From NCBI GenBank assembly GCA_020723205.1, contig DYJF01000010.1:1-43395 (forward strand): a stretch of 43,395 nt of DNA, given 5' to 3'. The translations under genes and the position numbers were made by a program. Every line of letters starts with the position of its first letter. Position 1 is the first letter of the stretch. Origin of the DNA: Bdellovibrio sp. (GTDB lineage: Bacteria > UBA10199 > 2-02-FULL-44-16 > DYJF01). The notes beneath the pieces are model-generated. The model saw only the letters and a list, made by a program, of their open reading frames with translations, ran no database searches and had not been told where the DNA came from. This document shows positions 19,189 to 29,664 of this stretch, piece after piece.

Positions 19189-19712
19189 TCATAGATCTCT
19201 TTCGTTTCATTGACCGTGCGTTCGCACGACTGGTGGAGGTCCTTCTCGTCGTGATACTCATCGCGATGGTGGGTGTTACGTTCTCGCAGGTCATATTAAG
19301 GAACTTCTTCGACAGCGGGATCGACTGGGCGGAGGTGGCGTCGCGCAATGCGGTCCTTTGGATCGCGTTCCTGGGTGCGATGCTGGCCACGCGCGCCCGC
19401 CAGCATCTCAACATCGATGCGGTAACGCGGCTATTGCCCCACAGGGCAAGGAACGCATTGCGCGTTTTTCTTGACGCGTTCGCGGCGGCCGTCTGCGTCG
19501 TGCTGGCAAAGGCCTCGCTCACGTTCGTGATGGATGAGCGAGCGATGGCGGCGGAGCTTTTTCTGGGGCTGCAGACGTGGATGGTCCAGACCATAATACC
19601 TTTCGGCTTCGCCATGATGGCCCTCGAATATTGCATAGGCGTCGTCCTTGATATCCTCCGCATCTTCTACCCCGACATACAGAGAAGGAAACCGCAGGCG
19701 GAGGCCGCATGA
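19185..19712 (+). CDS. dctQ: TRAP transporter small permease DctQ
   Basis: Four-TM pattern with SGIDWAEVASRNAVLWIAFLGAMLATRARQHLNID; ATGA overlap with dctP. Confidence 0.93.
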   Translation: MIIDLFRFIDRAFARLVEVLLVVILIAMVGVTFSQVILRNFFDSGIDWAEVASRNAVLWIAFLGAMLATRARQHLNIDAVTRLLPHRARNALRVFLDAFAAAVCVVLAKASLTFVMDERAMAAELFLGLQTWMVQTIIPFGFAMMALEYCIGVVLDILRIFYPDIQRRKPQAEAA

Positions 19713-20992
19713 CGTGGGCCGTGCTGATAGCACTCATCCTGTGCGCGGCGTGCGGCGCGCCGCTCTTCGTTTTTTTCGGCGGGCTGGCGCTGCTTCTCTT
19801 CGCCATCGTGGGCATCGACACTTCTGCCGTCATCATCGAGATGTACAGGATGGCGTCGGCGCCGACGCTCGTGGCCATACCGCTCTTCACGTTCGCCGGA
19901 TATCTGATGGCGGAATCGAGGACGCCGGAACGCCTCGTGAACCTTTCGCGGGCCCTTTTCGGGTGGCTGCCGGGGGGGCTGGCGATCGTCGCGCTCATAG
20001 CGTGCGCATTTTTTACGGCGTTCACCGGCGCGTCGGGCGTCACCATCATAGCGCTTGGCGGGCTCCTCTATCCCATTCTCCTTAAGGAAAAATATTCCGA
20101 AAAGTTCTCGCTGGGACTTCTTACAACGAGCGGAAGCTTGGGGCTCCTTTTCCCTCCCAGTTTACCGCTTATTCTTTATTGTCTCATCGCACGCGTGAAC
20201 GTTGACGACCTGTTCCTTGCGGGTATCGTCCCGGGCGTTCTTCTCATTCTGCTCCTTTCTTTCTACAGCATCTACAAAGGGGCCGCTTCGAAGGCGCAGC
20301 GCGAGCCGTTCAGTCTTTCGCGCGTGAAAAAAGCGCTCATTGAAGCGATATGGATCGTCCCTCTCCCGATTATCATATTGGGCGGTATCTATGGAGGCAT
20401 TTTCACGGCGTCGGAGGCCGCGGCGGTCACCGTCGTGTACGTTCTGTTCGTCGAACTTGTCATCTACCGCGATCTGAAGCTCACGAAGGACGTTCCCCGC
20501 ATCGCCTCGGATGCGATGATACTTGTCGGCGGGGTTCTGATAATACTCGGTTGTGCGCTGGGCCTTACCAATTATATCGTGGACGCCGAAGTGCCGGCGC
20601 ACATCGTAGAGTTCATGCGTCAACACATATCGAGCAAGTTCACGTTCCTTATCATTCTGAACGTTTGTCTCCTCGTAGTCGGCTGCCTGATGGACGTCTT
20701 CTCCGCGATCATTGTAGTGGTCCCTCTCATACTGCCTATCGCACGGGAATTCGGCGTTCACCCCTTACATTTGGGTATCATCTTCCTGACCAACTTGGAG
20801 ATCGGTTATTCGACGCCGCCGGTCGGCCTTAATCTTTTCATAGGCAGCTATCGTTTCAAAAAGCCGATACCGGAACTGTGCAGGGCGGCGCTTCCCTTCA
20901 TTGCCGTGCTCTTCATTTTCCTTGTCATCGTTACGTACGTCCCCGATATCTCGCTGGGACTCGTTAAGATGATGAGGGGGACAATCGATTAA
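19709..20992 (+). CDS. dctM: TRAP transporter large permease DctM
   Basis: Long multi-TM protein with APTLVAIPLFTFAGYLMAES, GASGVTIIALGGLLYP, PPSLPLILY; ATGA overlap. Confidence 0.95.
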   Translation: MTWAVLIALILCAACGAPLFVFFGGLALLLFAIVGIDTSAVIIEMYRMASAPTLVAIPLFTFAGYLMAESRTPERLVNLSRALFGWLPGGLAIVALIACAFFTAFTGASGVTIIALGGLLYPILLKEKYSEKFSLGLLTTSGSLGLLFPPSLPLILYCLIARVNVDDLFLAGIVPGVLLILLLSFYSIYKGAASKAQREPFSLSRVKKALIEAIWIVPLPIIILGGIYGGIFTASEAAAVTVVYVLFVELVIYRDLKLTKDVPRIASDAMILVGGVLIILGCALGLTNYIVDAEVPAHIVEFMRQHISSKFTFLIILNVCLLVVGCLMDVFSAIIVVVPLILPIAREFGVHPLHLGIIFLTNLEIGYSTPPVGLNLFIGSYRFKKPIPELCRAALPFIAVLFIFLVIVTYVPDISLGLVKMMRGTID

Positions 20993-21261
20993 TGAAGCAA
21001 AAGACTTGTAAAGAAGAATATCTTGGGGCTTAATGCCTTCAGCAGGAAATACATATAGCGGGCCAGTCCGAACGATGTCGCGATAGTTATCGGGTGGCTC
21101 AAGATGTCTCTCGTTGTTATCACGCCAACTATCATAACCGCCTCCACCATAGTAGGACTGCATACCCCGTGCCAGAGAAGGTCTTTATAAGGGTTCTAAT
21201 AGAGGTTTTATCTGCTATGGCGGGTGATCAAGACGCGAGAATGTGTCGTTTTTTGACGCAA

Positions 21262-21741
21262 CTAGCGGTATTCGATCGCGACAATTTCAAACTCTTTTTG
21301 TCCCTGGGGCGTGTTCACTTTTACTTCGTCGCCTTCCGTTTTTCCTATGAGGGCGCGGGCGATCGGCGACTCGATGGATATCTTTCTTAGCTTCAGGTCC
21401 GCCTCGTCCACGCCTACGATCGAGTACGTGACCTTGTCGTCGTTATCCATGGCCTTCAAGGTCACCGTAGCGCCGAAGACGATCTTTTCGGATCTGACGG
21501 CGCACGGGTCTATCACCTGCGCCAGAGAGAGCTTGTGCTCGATCTCCTGGATCTGCTTGGACAGCTGGAGCTGATGTTCCTTTGCGATATCGTATTCCGC
21601 GTTCTCCGAAAGATCGCCGTGGCCGCGCGCTTCTTCTATGGCTGCCACGACCTTCGGACGCTCCACGTTCTTGAGGTGCTTGAGGCGCTCCTCGAGCATC
21701 TTTTTACCGGAAGGCGTCATCGGGCATCTTGTCTGCGTCAT
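21262..21741 (-). CDS. greA: Transcription elongation factor GreA
   Basis: PMTPSGKKMLEERLKHLKNVERPKVVAAIEEARGHGDLSENAEYDIAKEHQ; C-terminal IGKTEGDEVKVNTPQGQKEFEIVAIEYR. Confidence 0.96.
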   Translation of the reverse strand: MTQTRCPMTPSGKKMLEERLKHLKNVERPKVVAAIEEARGHGDLSENAEYDIAKEHQLQLSKQIQEIEHKLSLAQVIDPCAVRSEKIVFGATVTLKAMDNDDKVTYSIVGVDEADLKLRKISIESPIARALIGKTEGDEVKVNTPQGQKEFEIVAIEYR

Positions 21742-21780
21742 AATAATTACGGCACCAGCTAACATGTCGCACCTTCGAAA

Positions 21781-24700
21781 TCAACGGATTTTAAACGCCG
21801 TCGCCATGAACAGGTTCGGTATCCTGAACGACTGAAGAAGGACGGGCGGCGTCATTCCGGCGGCCCTGTAGAAAGACGCGATCCCTTGCGGTGTCATCGT
21901 GATCTCTTCACCAGGTCTTAGTCGCGCCATCTTCGCTATGGCGTTGACGAGAGACTGCCTTTGCTCCTGCGAGAGGTTGTTCCAGCCGGCGATGTTCGCC
22001 GCAAGTTTGCTCTTTATCTCCTGATACGCCAGCTCGTTCGCCGGGTCCAAGGCCTCGCCGGACGGCAAGAGCGCCGTTACGTTCACAGGGCCGGCACTCA
22101 CGGAGGCCGGGGTTTCGTCATCCATGAGCCCGCTGACCTCCACGCTTCCCGAGGAGGCGGCGGTGGCCGGCTTTGCAAAATGGAAACGGAACACCTGCTC
22201 GACATCGCGCTCGAGTTCGATCAGCTTTGGCACCTTCGTTTCGGCGGTTTCGCCCTCGTTCACGTTGAACTTTTCGAATAGGGCCAGCAGCTGTCTGTAT
22301 GGAACGGCGTTGTGGTTGAATCTCCCCATAATGGAGGAGATCATGTAGCCCAACGCCAAAAGGCGCGGCTCCTTGAATATTTCGTACGTGAGGCGCGCGT
22401 AGGGATCGGATGGCGAATCATAGACGGTTATCGTTCCAAGATCGAGCGTGACCGTCACGAAACGGTTTTCCTTGAGGGAGAAGTGCGTGAAGGGAACGGT
22501 CTCTCTGCCGCCGCTTTTCTGGAGACCGAATATGCGCGCTGCTTCCTCGCGCGTGACAAGAAGACCGAAACGCGGCTGTCCGGTCGAACGCTCGGTGAGC
22601 CGCAGCGTGGTAAGTTCGGGATGTTCCAAGCGGCGAAGTATGGCAGCCGCATACATCTGATGTTTCGCGAAATCGTAGACGAGCCGGTCTCCTTCGTAGA
22701 GGATGTCGCCGAACCGAAGCTCGATCGTATATTCCATCAGAAGTTGCATGCCGATCTTCGTGATGTCGGTCATTTCGATGCCTTCGTCGGAACCCTCCAT
22801 GTCGTATTGTTCCTCGAGCATATCGGATACCGCCGACAGCAAAAGTTTCACGAGAAGTTCGCCGTTGTGCCCCCGCTTGATTATGGTCCAGAGCATGCCC
22901 ATCTCACGGGGGAGAGACGCCCTGTTCGCCTTCCACCATTCGAGCAGCGGCGTGCTAAGATACGGTTCCAGCGCGTTGTGAAACTCCTTTAAGCTCTGTT
23001 CGATGAGCTGCTGGCCGGCAGGATTGTTCAGGGAACGGACGCTCGCGGCGACGTTGTCCGCAGTCTTCGTGACGAGAGTTTGCATCTCGCTTTCGGAAAG
23101 ACGCACCTCGATGGGCCGTTGCCTTTTGACGAACCACTGGTTTTTGGCGAACGGTCTGATGGATTCGATTTCGTCCTTATTGGCCAGCGCGAAGCGCCTC
23201 GTGAAAAGACGGGCGTCGGCCGCGGACGCGAACCTCTCGTCCATGATGTCCGTCAGGTATGCCTGCCAGACGGAGCGCGCCTCGCCGTTCCATTGTGTGG
23301 CCTCGTAAAGCTTCAACATGAGATCGGCCTCAAGCCCCTTCTCGGCGAAGAGAAGCCCGATTTTGCGGGCCAGATCTGTGGACACGGAGTTCTCCGCGAT
23401 CCTCACTCCGCGGCTGTCCGCCGCGATCTTCACCGGCGTGCCGAAGATATCTTTTATTTCGATCGCCTGTTTTCGCCCCGAAGAGAGCCACGACGTGACC
23501 GCCGCCGCTTGCACCCCGTCTATCAGATAGGAGCTTTCCCCGACGCCCAGTACGCGCACGTTCGTCATCTCTTCGAGCAGCCGGTTCGCCTTGTTCTTGG
23601 GGATCGAGGCGAAACCGGAGACATTGAAGAAGATCACCGATCGCTCGTCGAACGAAAAACTGGAGTCGGCGGTGGAGGGCGTGTCGGGCACTTCTACGGA
23701 AGGCGATATCGGTATCGCCGCTTCCTCGTCGAATAGCGTCTTTTCGAGCGCGACCAGCGCCCCGCCCAACTTGGCGATCTGATCGTACGCCTGTTCGCCG
23801 GCAAGACGGTCCTCGGGAAGTCCTTTTACAAGCCGCTTTCTCGCCTTGGAAAGAGACGCCTTCATGTCGTCGGAGATGTTTGGTATGTCGCGCGAGAGCT
23901 CAAGCTCCTTTTGAAGCTTGGCTGCGTCAATGGATTCAAGCGCCTGTCGGACACGGTCGAGCTTCTCTTTGAGTTGGTCCGCCCTCGAGCGGTATGACAG
24001 ATACTGCGCCCAGTGCTGTTCATGTGCGGAGATCGTGGCGGCGTATCCGGCCGTGATGCCCTCTTCGAATATCTTTATCTCGCCCAGCAGCGGCTCGATC
24101 CGTCCGCTTATATTCGACGCCTGTTCGGAGAGTTCATGTGCCTGCGCCAAGGCGTTGTTTACGTCGTCAACGGCCGTCTGTGCCTCGCGGTCGGCGGCGA
24201 TACGCGCCTCCTCTTCGTTGAGCTCTTCGAGTCGGACGCGGAGCAGCATTCCCTGTCCATTAAGGTTGTTTTTTGCCTGCGCGATGCGTGTTTCTGCCTC
24301 ATGGAATATATCCATCACATCGTCGTCGTCGTGAAGCTCGCTTGCCAGATTCGCCGCGGTCGTCCATGCCTTGAGTATCGGGCCGTTGAGCTCCTCTTCA
24401 AGGTTGGTCACGAGGCGAAGACCCGTCTCGATGTTTTCAAGCGACCGCGCGATATCGTCCCGTCCCATGTCGTCGGCATCGTAGGTCCCAAGATAGATAT
24501 CGAGAGAGGAGAACACTCTGTCGCGGAACTTTCTTACCGGCACCTCTGCGAGGATGAGCTGGTTCTGGTTGTCCCTGACCCTCCGCCTCGCCTCCTGCTT
24601 CTTGACTGCCAGCGTGTCGGAGGCCTCTTGGAACCTTTCCAGAAGATGCTCTTCCACGCTTCCATGCGGGGCGGGAGCGCCAAGCGCTTCGGAGAGAAGC

Positions 24701-27700
24701 CGTATCCTGTGATCGAAATCCCTGATGTTCTCCAGCGACGGGTGGTACTGGGTGGAGACGCCCTCTCTGACAGGCGCCGCGTCCAGATCCATGCCGACGG
24801 CCGCGAACACTTTTCCCAGAAAATCTGACTCGCTGACGTTCTTGAACATGTTCCATGGATCGCTTTTGATCTGTTCGGCCTTGGCGTCTATCGTCCGGAA
24901 CATTGCCTCGCGCCGGCGCATCATGCCAGCGTGGAGGTCGTGCAGGTAGTCGCGTATCAGCATGTGATAGAAGGCGACGACCTCCGCCTTTACAGTGGGA
25001 TACGGATCGAAGCGGTCGCCGATCTCTGCCACGACCATGGCCTCGACGTCAACCGGCTGCGGCGTTGTCAGGCGCAGCGTCAGATATCTGTTGATCAGAA
25101 GCGCAGCGGACGCAGCGGAGACGAGCGGGGCTTCGAAATTCGACCGAAGGTGTTTTTCCACGTCTTCCTGCCTGCTCATCTGGTCGATCAGGTTCCTTTC
25201 GCCGTCAAGCTCGTAGCCCCATGCGAACAGCGCCCTGCTGTTTTCCTCCATGACGGAATCGTCTATGCCCACTCTTGACAGGGCGGGCTCTATAGTTTCG
25301 AAGAGGGTCTTTTCGTCCTTGATGAGATTGTAGGCGACAAGGAGCTTTTCCGGCCGGAGTTCCAGAAGCATCCCGTGTTCTCTGCCCCATGTGGACAGGA
25401 AGGCGTAAAACCGTTCGGGAAAGATGCCGTTTTCCGGAAGGGGGTAGAAATTCACGGCGATCTCTGCGATGGTCTTTTCCCTCTTCGCGTTGAACTGCCC
25501 GATCGCGGAGACGACGCCGCGCCTGATGATGCTCTTCCTCAACGGAACGTCGGGATGCTCCGCAATCTGCCTGTCCACGACCTCGGCGAGCAGGCGCTCG
25601 TTCAGCTCGATCTTGGCCCCTATCTCGTCCGCGCCGGGGAAGTTTTCGAGATAATCGCGGAACGCCCATTCGATCGCTTTCGCCTCCGCCGAGGTGTCCT
25701 CCGGGGAGATGGGATGGCGCGGCGCGACCTCCGTCCTTATGTTTATTTGCCTGAAGAAATCGGTTATGCGTTTTGTCGCTTCTTCTCTCTCGGTTTCGCT
25801 GCCGTAGACGGAGGCGATGGCGCCCTTGAGCTTTTCCGGATCGAACGTGTAGTGCGGGTGGCGGACCGCCTTGAAATAGCCCTCGATGACCTCCGAATCG
25901 AAGTACGCGATCTCATCCGTGTGTCCCCCCGCCGCATAGAATTCGCCCAGGCGCTCGCGCCACGACTGTGTAGCGTCGTACACGTAGTAGGCGCGCATCG
26001 AAGCGCCCTCGGAGGATCTTAACTTGGCGGCCCTATAGAGAGCGGGCTCGATGATGTCGCGGCTGCCGCCGGCGGCCGCTCGGTTCATCTCCGCGAGCTC
26101 TGCCGCGGCCCACTCGAGGAGGTCGTCCGCGATGCCGACATGAAATTCGCGAGCAAGCGCGGCGATCTTTTGGGCGTTCTCGAGCTCGGCAGGTTTCATT
26201 ATGCCGCCCGCAACGTGCCAGCTTGCGAGAAGACGGAGCGCAAAGACCGCCTGCACATTCTCGGGCGGCCATGACAGTTCTTTCGCCCTTGTGATGATGT
26301 CGTCGGTGAAGACCGATACGCGGCCCTCGACTATCGGGGATATCTGGATACCGCCGATATGCGGAACTATCTCGAAGTTTATGGGCAGGTCGCCGACCTT
26401 AGTTGAGCCGCGAAGGCGGGTAGTGAAGAGCATCTGCCTGAAGAAGCGGTCGAGGTCGCGGTAGAATGATTTCACCTCCGCCAGATATTCGAGGGTCCTC
26501 GTCGCCGGATCGCCGGCGGGGTTCATTATCCTGCCCTTGTGGGCGGCGTGCAGTCCCATGATCGTTTCGCATCTCTCCTTCAGGCGCAGGACGTTCTGGG
26601 GATCGAACTCGAGAGAGGCCGCGAATACGTCGAACGCGGCAAGACGTTTTTCTATTATCTCCAGCATGCGGTCGTAGGAGCCGCTCGCGATGCTGGAGAA
26701 GGGCCAGCGCTGGACGCTGAAGCGCGCGGTCTCCCCGAAGGAGAGATATTCCACGAGCTCGCTTTCGGGCACGACCCGGACCGTGTAACGCGTGCTGTAT
26801 CCCGGACCGGGAGAGGTGAGCGGCCTGTCGGCCATGTCCCTCGCGGGGGCCGTGTCCTTCAGCACCGGCAGCAGGCGCAGGAACACGAGGAAGTCGAAGA
26901 TCTGGCGCCTGTGAAGCGCGTCGCCGTCCGCCTGCGCGGAAATGCGTTCGGCGTAACGGTCGAGGGTCTCCCATCTCGGGCGTTCAACCTCCTGCCGCAC
27001 GTGGTGGCCCACCGTGCCTTCGGGGATGTCGCCGACGAGACCGCTCGTTTTGGCGGCCATTGCGAACGTTGCGTAGCTGAAGGTATCGAAGTTCGTCTCC
27101 TCCATGAATCTGGGGACGCGAACCACAATCTCTCTTCCCACCTGCGCGTTCTCAAGCATCTTTTCGACCGGCGGGTATATGGAGGCGAGATAGTCCCAGA
27201 TATCCACTCGCGTTCCGTGCAGGGACGCATGTTTGTCGAGCCACCTGAAGACCGCGACCACCTGTTCGGCGTCGCGCGGCTCCACGAACTCCCCTTCACC
27301 CCTCTTGCTCCCCCACAGTTTTGCGGAGCCGAACCTTATACCGGTTGTCTCCAGAAAATCCTCAACCAGCCGCCTTCTTTCTTCGCGCGTTACGTTTGCG
27401 CCGAGCCCGAACGCGTCCATGTTCTTTTCCAAGAATTCGCGGAGAGTGTCGCCTTCCTGTCTCGGCACATATCGCACCTGCATTTCGGAAGGGGCGGCCG
27501 CAGAGAAGAGCGACGCCGCCGACATGACACGTTCCAACGCCATCGTATGACGTTCGGGGAGGGGCAAAAAGTGTGAGCCGTCCGCGATTAAATCCTTAAG
27601 ATGATTGATTATCGCCAGATCCTCATCCTGCGGATGCTGTCTTGAATATTCCTCGATGGCCGTGATCGCCCCTTGCGGGTTCAGGAGAAAAGAATAGACC

Positions 27701-27714
27701 GGTGGTGTGCCCAT
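21781..27714 (-). CDS. 1977-aa protein of unknown function with central coiled coil
   Basis: Single uninterrupted ORF; no recognisable signal peptide, TM segment or known domain; coiled-coil-like stretch ELNEEEARIAADREAQTAVDDVNNALAQAHELSEQ. Confidence 0.9.
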   Translation of the reverse strand: MGTPPVYSFLLNPQGAITAIEEYSRQHPQDEDLAIINHLKDLIADGSHFLPLPERHTMALERVMSAASLFSAAAPSEMQVRYVPRQEGDTLREFLEKNMDAFGLGANVTREERRRLVEDFLETTGIRFGSAKLWGSKRGEGEFVEPRDAEQVVAVFRWLDKHASLHGTRVDIWDYLASIYPPVEKMLENAQVGREIVVRVPRFMEETNFDTFSYATFAMAAKTSGLVGDIPEGTVGHHVRQEVERPRWETLDRYAERISAQADGDALHRRQIFDFLVFLRLLPVLKDTAPARDMADRPLTSPGPGYSTRYTVRVVPESELVEYLSFGETARFSVQRWPFSSIASGSYDRMLEIIEKRLAAFDVFAASLEFDPQNVLRLKERCETIMGLHAAHKGRIMNPAGDPATRTLEYLAEVKSFYRDLDRFFRQMLFTTRLRGSTKVGDLPINFEIVPHIGGIQISPIVEGRVSVFTDDIITRAKELSWPPENVQAVFALRLLASWHVAGGIMKPAELENAQKIAALAREFHVGIADDLLEWAAAELAEMNRAAAGGSRDIIEPALYRAAKLRSSEGASMRAYYVYDATQSWRERLGEFYAAGGHTDEIAYFDSEVIEGYFKAVRHPHYTFDPEKLKGAIASVYGSETEREEATKRITDFFRQINIRTEVAPRHPISPEDTSAEAKAIEWAFRDYLENFPGADEIGAKIELNERLLAEVVDRQIAEHPDVPLRKSIIRRGVVSAIGQFNAKREKTIAEIAVNFYPLPENGIFPERFYAFLSTWGREHGMLLELRPEKLLVAYNLIKDEKTLFETIEPALSRVGIDDSVMEENSRALFAWGYELDGERNLIDQMSRQEDVEKHLRSNFEAPLVSAASAALLINRYLTLRLTTPQPVDVEAMVVAEIGDRFDPYPTVKAEVVAFYHMLIRDYLHDLHAGMMRRREAMFRTIDAKAEQIKSDPWNMFKNVSESDFLGKVFAAVGMDLDAAPVREGVSTQYHPSLENIRDFDHRIRLLSEALGAPAPHGSVEEHLLERFQEASDTLAVKKQEARRRVRDNQNQLILAEVPVRKFRDRVFSSLDIYLGTYDADDMGRDDIARSLENIETGLRLVTNLEEELNGPILKAWTTAANLASELHDDDDVMDIFHEAETRIAQAKNNLNGQGMLLRVRLEELNEEEARIAADREAQTAVDDVNNALAQAHELSEQASNISGRIEPLLGEIKIFEEGITAGYAATISAHEQHWAQYLSYRSRADQLKEKLDRVRQALESIDAAKLQKELELSRDIPNISDDMKASLSKARKRLVKGLPEDRLAGEQAYDQIAKLGGALVALEKTLFDEEAAIPISPSVEVPDTPSTADSSFSFDERSVIFFNVSGFASIPKNKANRLLEEMTNVRVLGVGESSYLIDGVQAAAVTSWLSSGRKQAIEIKDIFGTPVKIAADSRGVRIAENSVSTDLARKIGLLFAEKGLEADLMLKLYEATQWNGEARSVWQAYLTDIMDERFASAADARLFTRRFALANKDEIESIRPFAKNQWFVKRQRPIEVRLSESEMQTLVTKTADNVAASVRSLNNPAGQQLIEQSLKEFHNALEPYLSTPLLEWWKANRASLPREMGMLWTIIKRGHNGELLVKLLLSAVSDMLEEQYDMEGSDEGIEMTDITKIGMQLLMEYTIELRFGDILYEGDRLVYDFAKHQMYAAAILRRLEHPELTTLRLTERSTGQPRFGLLVTREEAARIFGLQKSGGRETVPFTHFSLKENRFVTVTLDLGTITVYDSPSDPYARLTYEIFKEPRLLALGYMISSIMGRFNHNAVPYRQLLALFEKFNVNEGETAETKVPKLIELERDVEQVFRFHFAKPATAASSGSVEVSGLMDDETPASVSAGPVNVTALLPSGEALDPANELAYQEIKSKLAANIAGWNNLSQEQRQSLVNAIAKMARLRPGEEITMTPQGIASFYRAAGMTPPVLLQSFRIPNLFMATAFKIR

Positions 27715-27812
27715 AGTGGTGGTTTTTCGCCAGATTCCAGAAAATGTTGCGTGATTTTTGAGGGGAGGAGGTCACCGCCGCCGCCACCGCCTAACCGCTT
27801 AGGATCATTAAA

Positions 27813-29570
27813 CTAATTGATCATGCTCTTGGCGCCTACGAGGAAAATATTGGTAACCGGCGTTATGCGGACGGCAGGCAGCATGGTGAAGGGTCGTGCC
27901 GCTGCTGCCACATCGGTGGCCGGATGCGAGACGGCAGGTGCGACCGGCAGAGGCGGCAGCTCTTCGTTTGTCCCCAAAAGGGCGCTTATTTTCGCTCCCT
28001 TCGCTTGAGGGATGGGAGGCAGGTCGGAGCCGGCCGGAGGTGTTCCGGGGTTTCCAACGGAACCTCTGCCGGCTGGAGAAGAGCCGCCCGCGGGTTTTTT
28101 CTCCACGGCTACGGTCCTCATGTTCCAGATGCGCTGTTCATTTTTAGCCCAGTAGTACTCGACGTGTTTCTCTTCCGAATCTATCGCCTCGTTTATCAGC
28201 TCCAGCGCCCTGTCGAACCAGTTCTCGAAGGGGGTCGTCGTGATGACCGCCGGCAGGATGCTCTTCATGAAGTTAAGTATGCCGTTCGTGCCCAGAACGT
28301 CTATGTAATGCTCCACTATGATCTTGATCGTTTCTCTCTTATTATAGTCCTCCATTGAGTCCATGAAGGCGGCATCGCGTGTGAAACGCGTATAGAGTTC
28401 AAAGTCCCGAAGCACCTGCTCCACGTAAGCTTTGACGTCGTTGTCTCCTTGAGAGACGCGCGCGCGGTGGGTCAGGATGCGCACGACCTCCGTCAACTGT
28501 CCTTCTGCCTTCCGAAGATCACTGCTGCCTGAGGCCAGTGCCGTCAGATTCTGAAAGAACGTTCTCGGTTCCTTTGCGTAGACCGCGGCCATGAACTTTT
28601 CGCTGTCGGCCATCGCGGTCTCGAGCAGAGTGGAGTTCAAAAGTATGGGCCTGTCTCCCTCGCCTAACGCCAACTCCCCCGTCCTCATATTCACCTGAAG
28701 GTGGTTCCAGCTCCTCATGGCGATGCCCGACTCTTTGAGCGCATAGACCATGAACTCGAGGTTTCTCAAGGCGGCGGCCGCAATATTGAGCGACAACGAC
28801 TGGTTCAGAACGCCCTGTCTTAAGGCCGTTCCTTCGAATGCCGGAGCGATGACAAAAAGCGGCATCCAAGCGTCCTTGGGGAGATGCCTTGCGGCGTATC
28901 CCTTGAAGACGGGCGTATTATCGGGGGCGTCCTGCGTGTAAGGGTTCAGGATGCGGATGTTCCTCGCGAGTATGGCCTCCGACCTGTAAAAACCGATCTC
29001 TTCAAGGAAAGAGCGCAGGAGGAGGTGCGTATCTTCGCCGGAGTCCGACGTCAGAATGCCGGTGCCCAAGAACTCCGCCGGAATGAACATGGCGGTGTCG
29101 GGTTCGTCCGCGCCGACCCGCATCTGCACGTCATTTGGTTCGTCGCTAATATCCTTCGACATGGTCCAGTCGAAGCCGTTGTACTCGATCGTCGTGAAAC
29201 CGTTCTCGGTGCCGGTCATAAGCGCCAGCTCCATATCGATATCCACACCGTGTTTCGAAACGTGCATTGTGCGCATGGCCGCAACCGGCATGCCGCGGAT
29301 GTCGGACGCGATGAAAGCGCGCCTCTCCGTGACAGGTTCGTAGTTGTGCCAAGGGTGCATGAAGAGCCGCGCCAGACCCAAGCGGATCGTGATGTTGGGG
29401 CCTTTCAGGAGATCAAAGAGACTGGGGGATTGCCTCGGATCTACGGGCTCATTGCGGGCAAGCTTTCCTCCAAGGATCTCCAGGGTCAGGTCCTGATCAG
29501 GGAGATCGTGGTCGAAGAAAAGCGAACGAACATGCTCTAAAACGTGGCGGACCGAATTATCGCTTCCCAT
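27813..29570 (-). CDS. 585-aa protein of unknown function, probable partner of the 1977-aa protein
   Basis: Long ORF, same strand, 98 bp upstream of the giant gene. Pro/Gly-rich linker near the C-terminus. Confidence 0.88.
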   Translation of the reverse strand: MGSDNSVRHVLEHVRSLFFDHDLPDQDLTLEILGGKLARNEPVDPRQSPSLFDLLKGPNITIRLGLARLFMHPWHNYEPVTERRAFIASDIRGMPVAAMRTMHVSKHGVDIDMELALMTGTENGFTTIEYNGFDWTMSKDISDEPNDVQMRVGADEPDTAMFIPAEFLGTGILTSDSGEDTHLLLRSFLEEIGFYRSEAILARNIRILNPYTQDAPDNTPVFKGYAARHLPKDAWMPLFVIAPAFEGTALRQGVLNQSLSLNIAAAALRNLEFMVYALKESGIAMRSWNHLQVNMRTGELALGEGDRPILLNSTLLETAMADSEKFMAAVYAKEPRTFFQNLTALASGSSDLRKAEGQLTEVVRILTHRARVSQGDNDVKAYVEQVLRDFELYTRFTRDAAFMDSMEDYNKRETIKIIVEHYIDVLGTNGILNFMKSILPAVITTTPFENWFDRALELINEAIDSEEKHVEYYWAKNEQRIWNMRTVAVEKKPAGGSSPAGRGSVGNPGTPPAGSDLPPIPQAKGAKISALLGTNEELPPLPVAPAVSHPATDVAAAARPFTMLPAVRITPVTNIFLVGAKSMIN

Positions 29571-29626
29571 GTCCTCACCTTTCGCCCCTTTTTCGTCGGC
29601 CCGGAATAAAAGTTGCGTCTTTTTTT

Positions 29627-29664
29627 AGTATAAGAATTGACAATTCATAGGCAAGGGGTAAATT
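29627..29664. promoter_or_regulatory. Divergent promoter region with central inverted repeat
   Basis: GAATTG-A-CAATTC (29634-29646). Minus TTGCCT-16-TATACT toward the 585-aa gene; plus TTGACA-16-TAAATT toward the DUF2203 gene. Confidence 0.4.

Noticed and set aside
26539-27576. 345-aa plus-strand ORF inside the 1977-aa gene
   Set aside because: GC-driven antisense shadow ORF, rich in Arg/His/Glu, no motif or ribosome-binding site.
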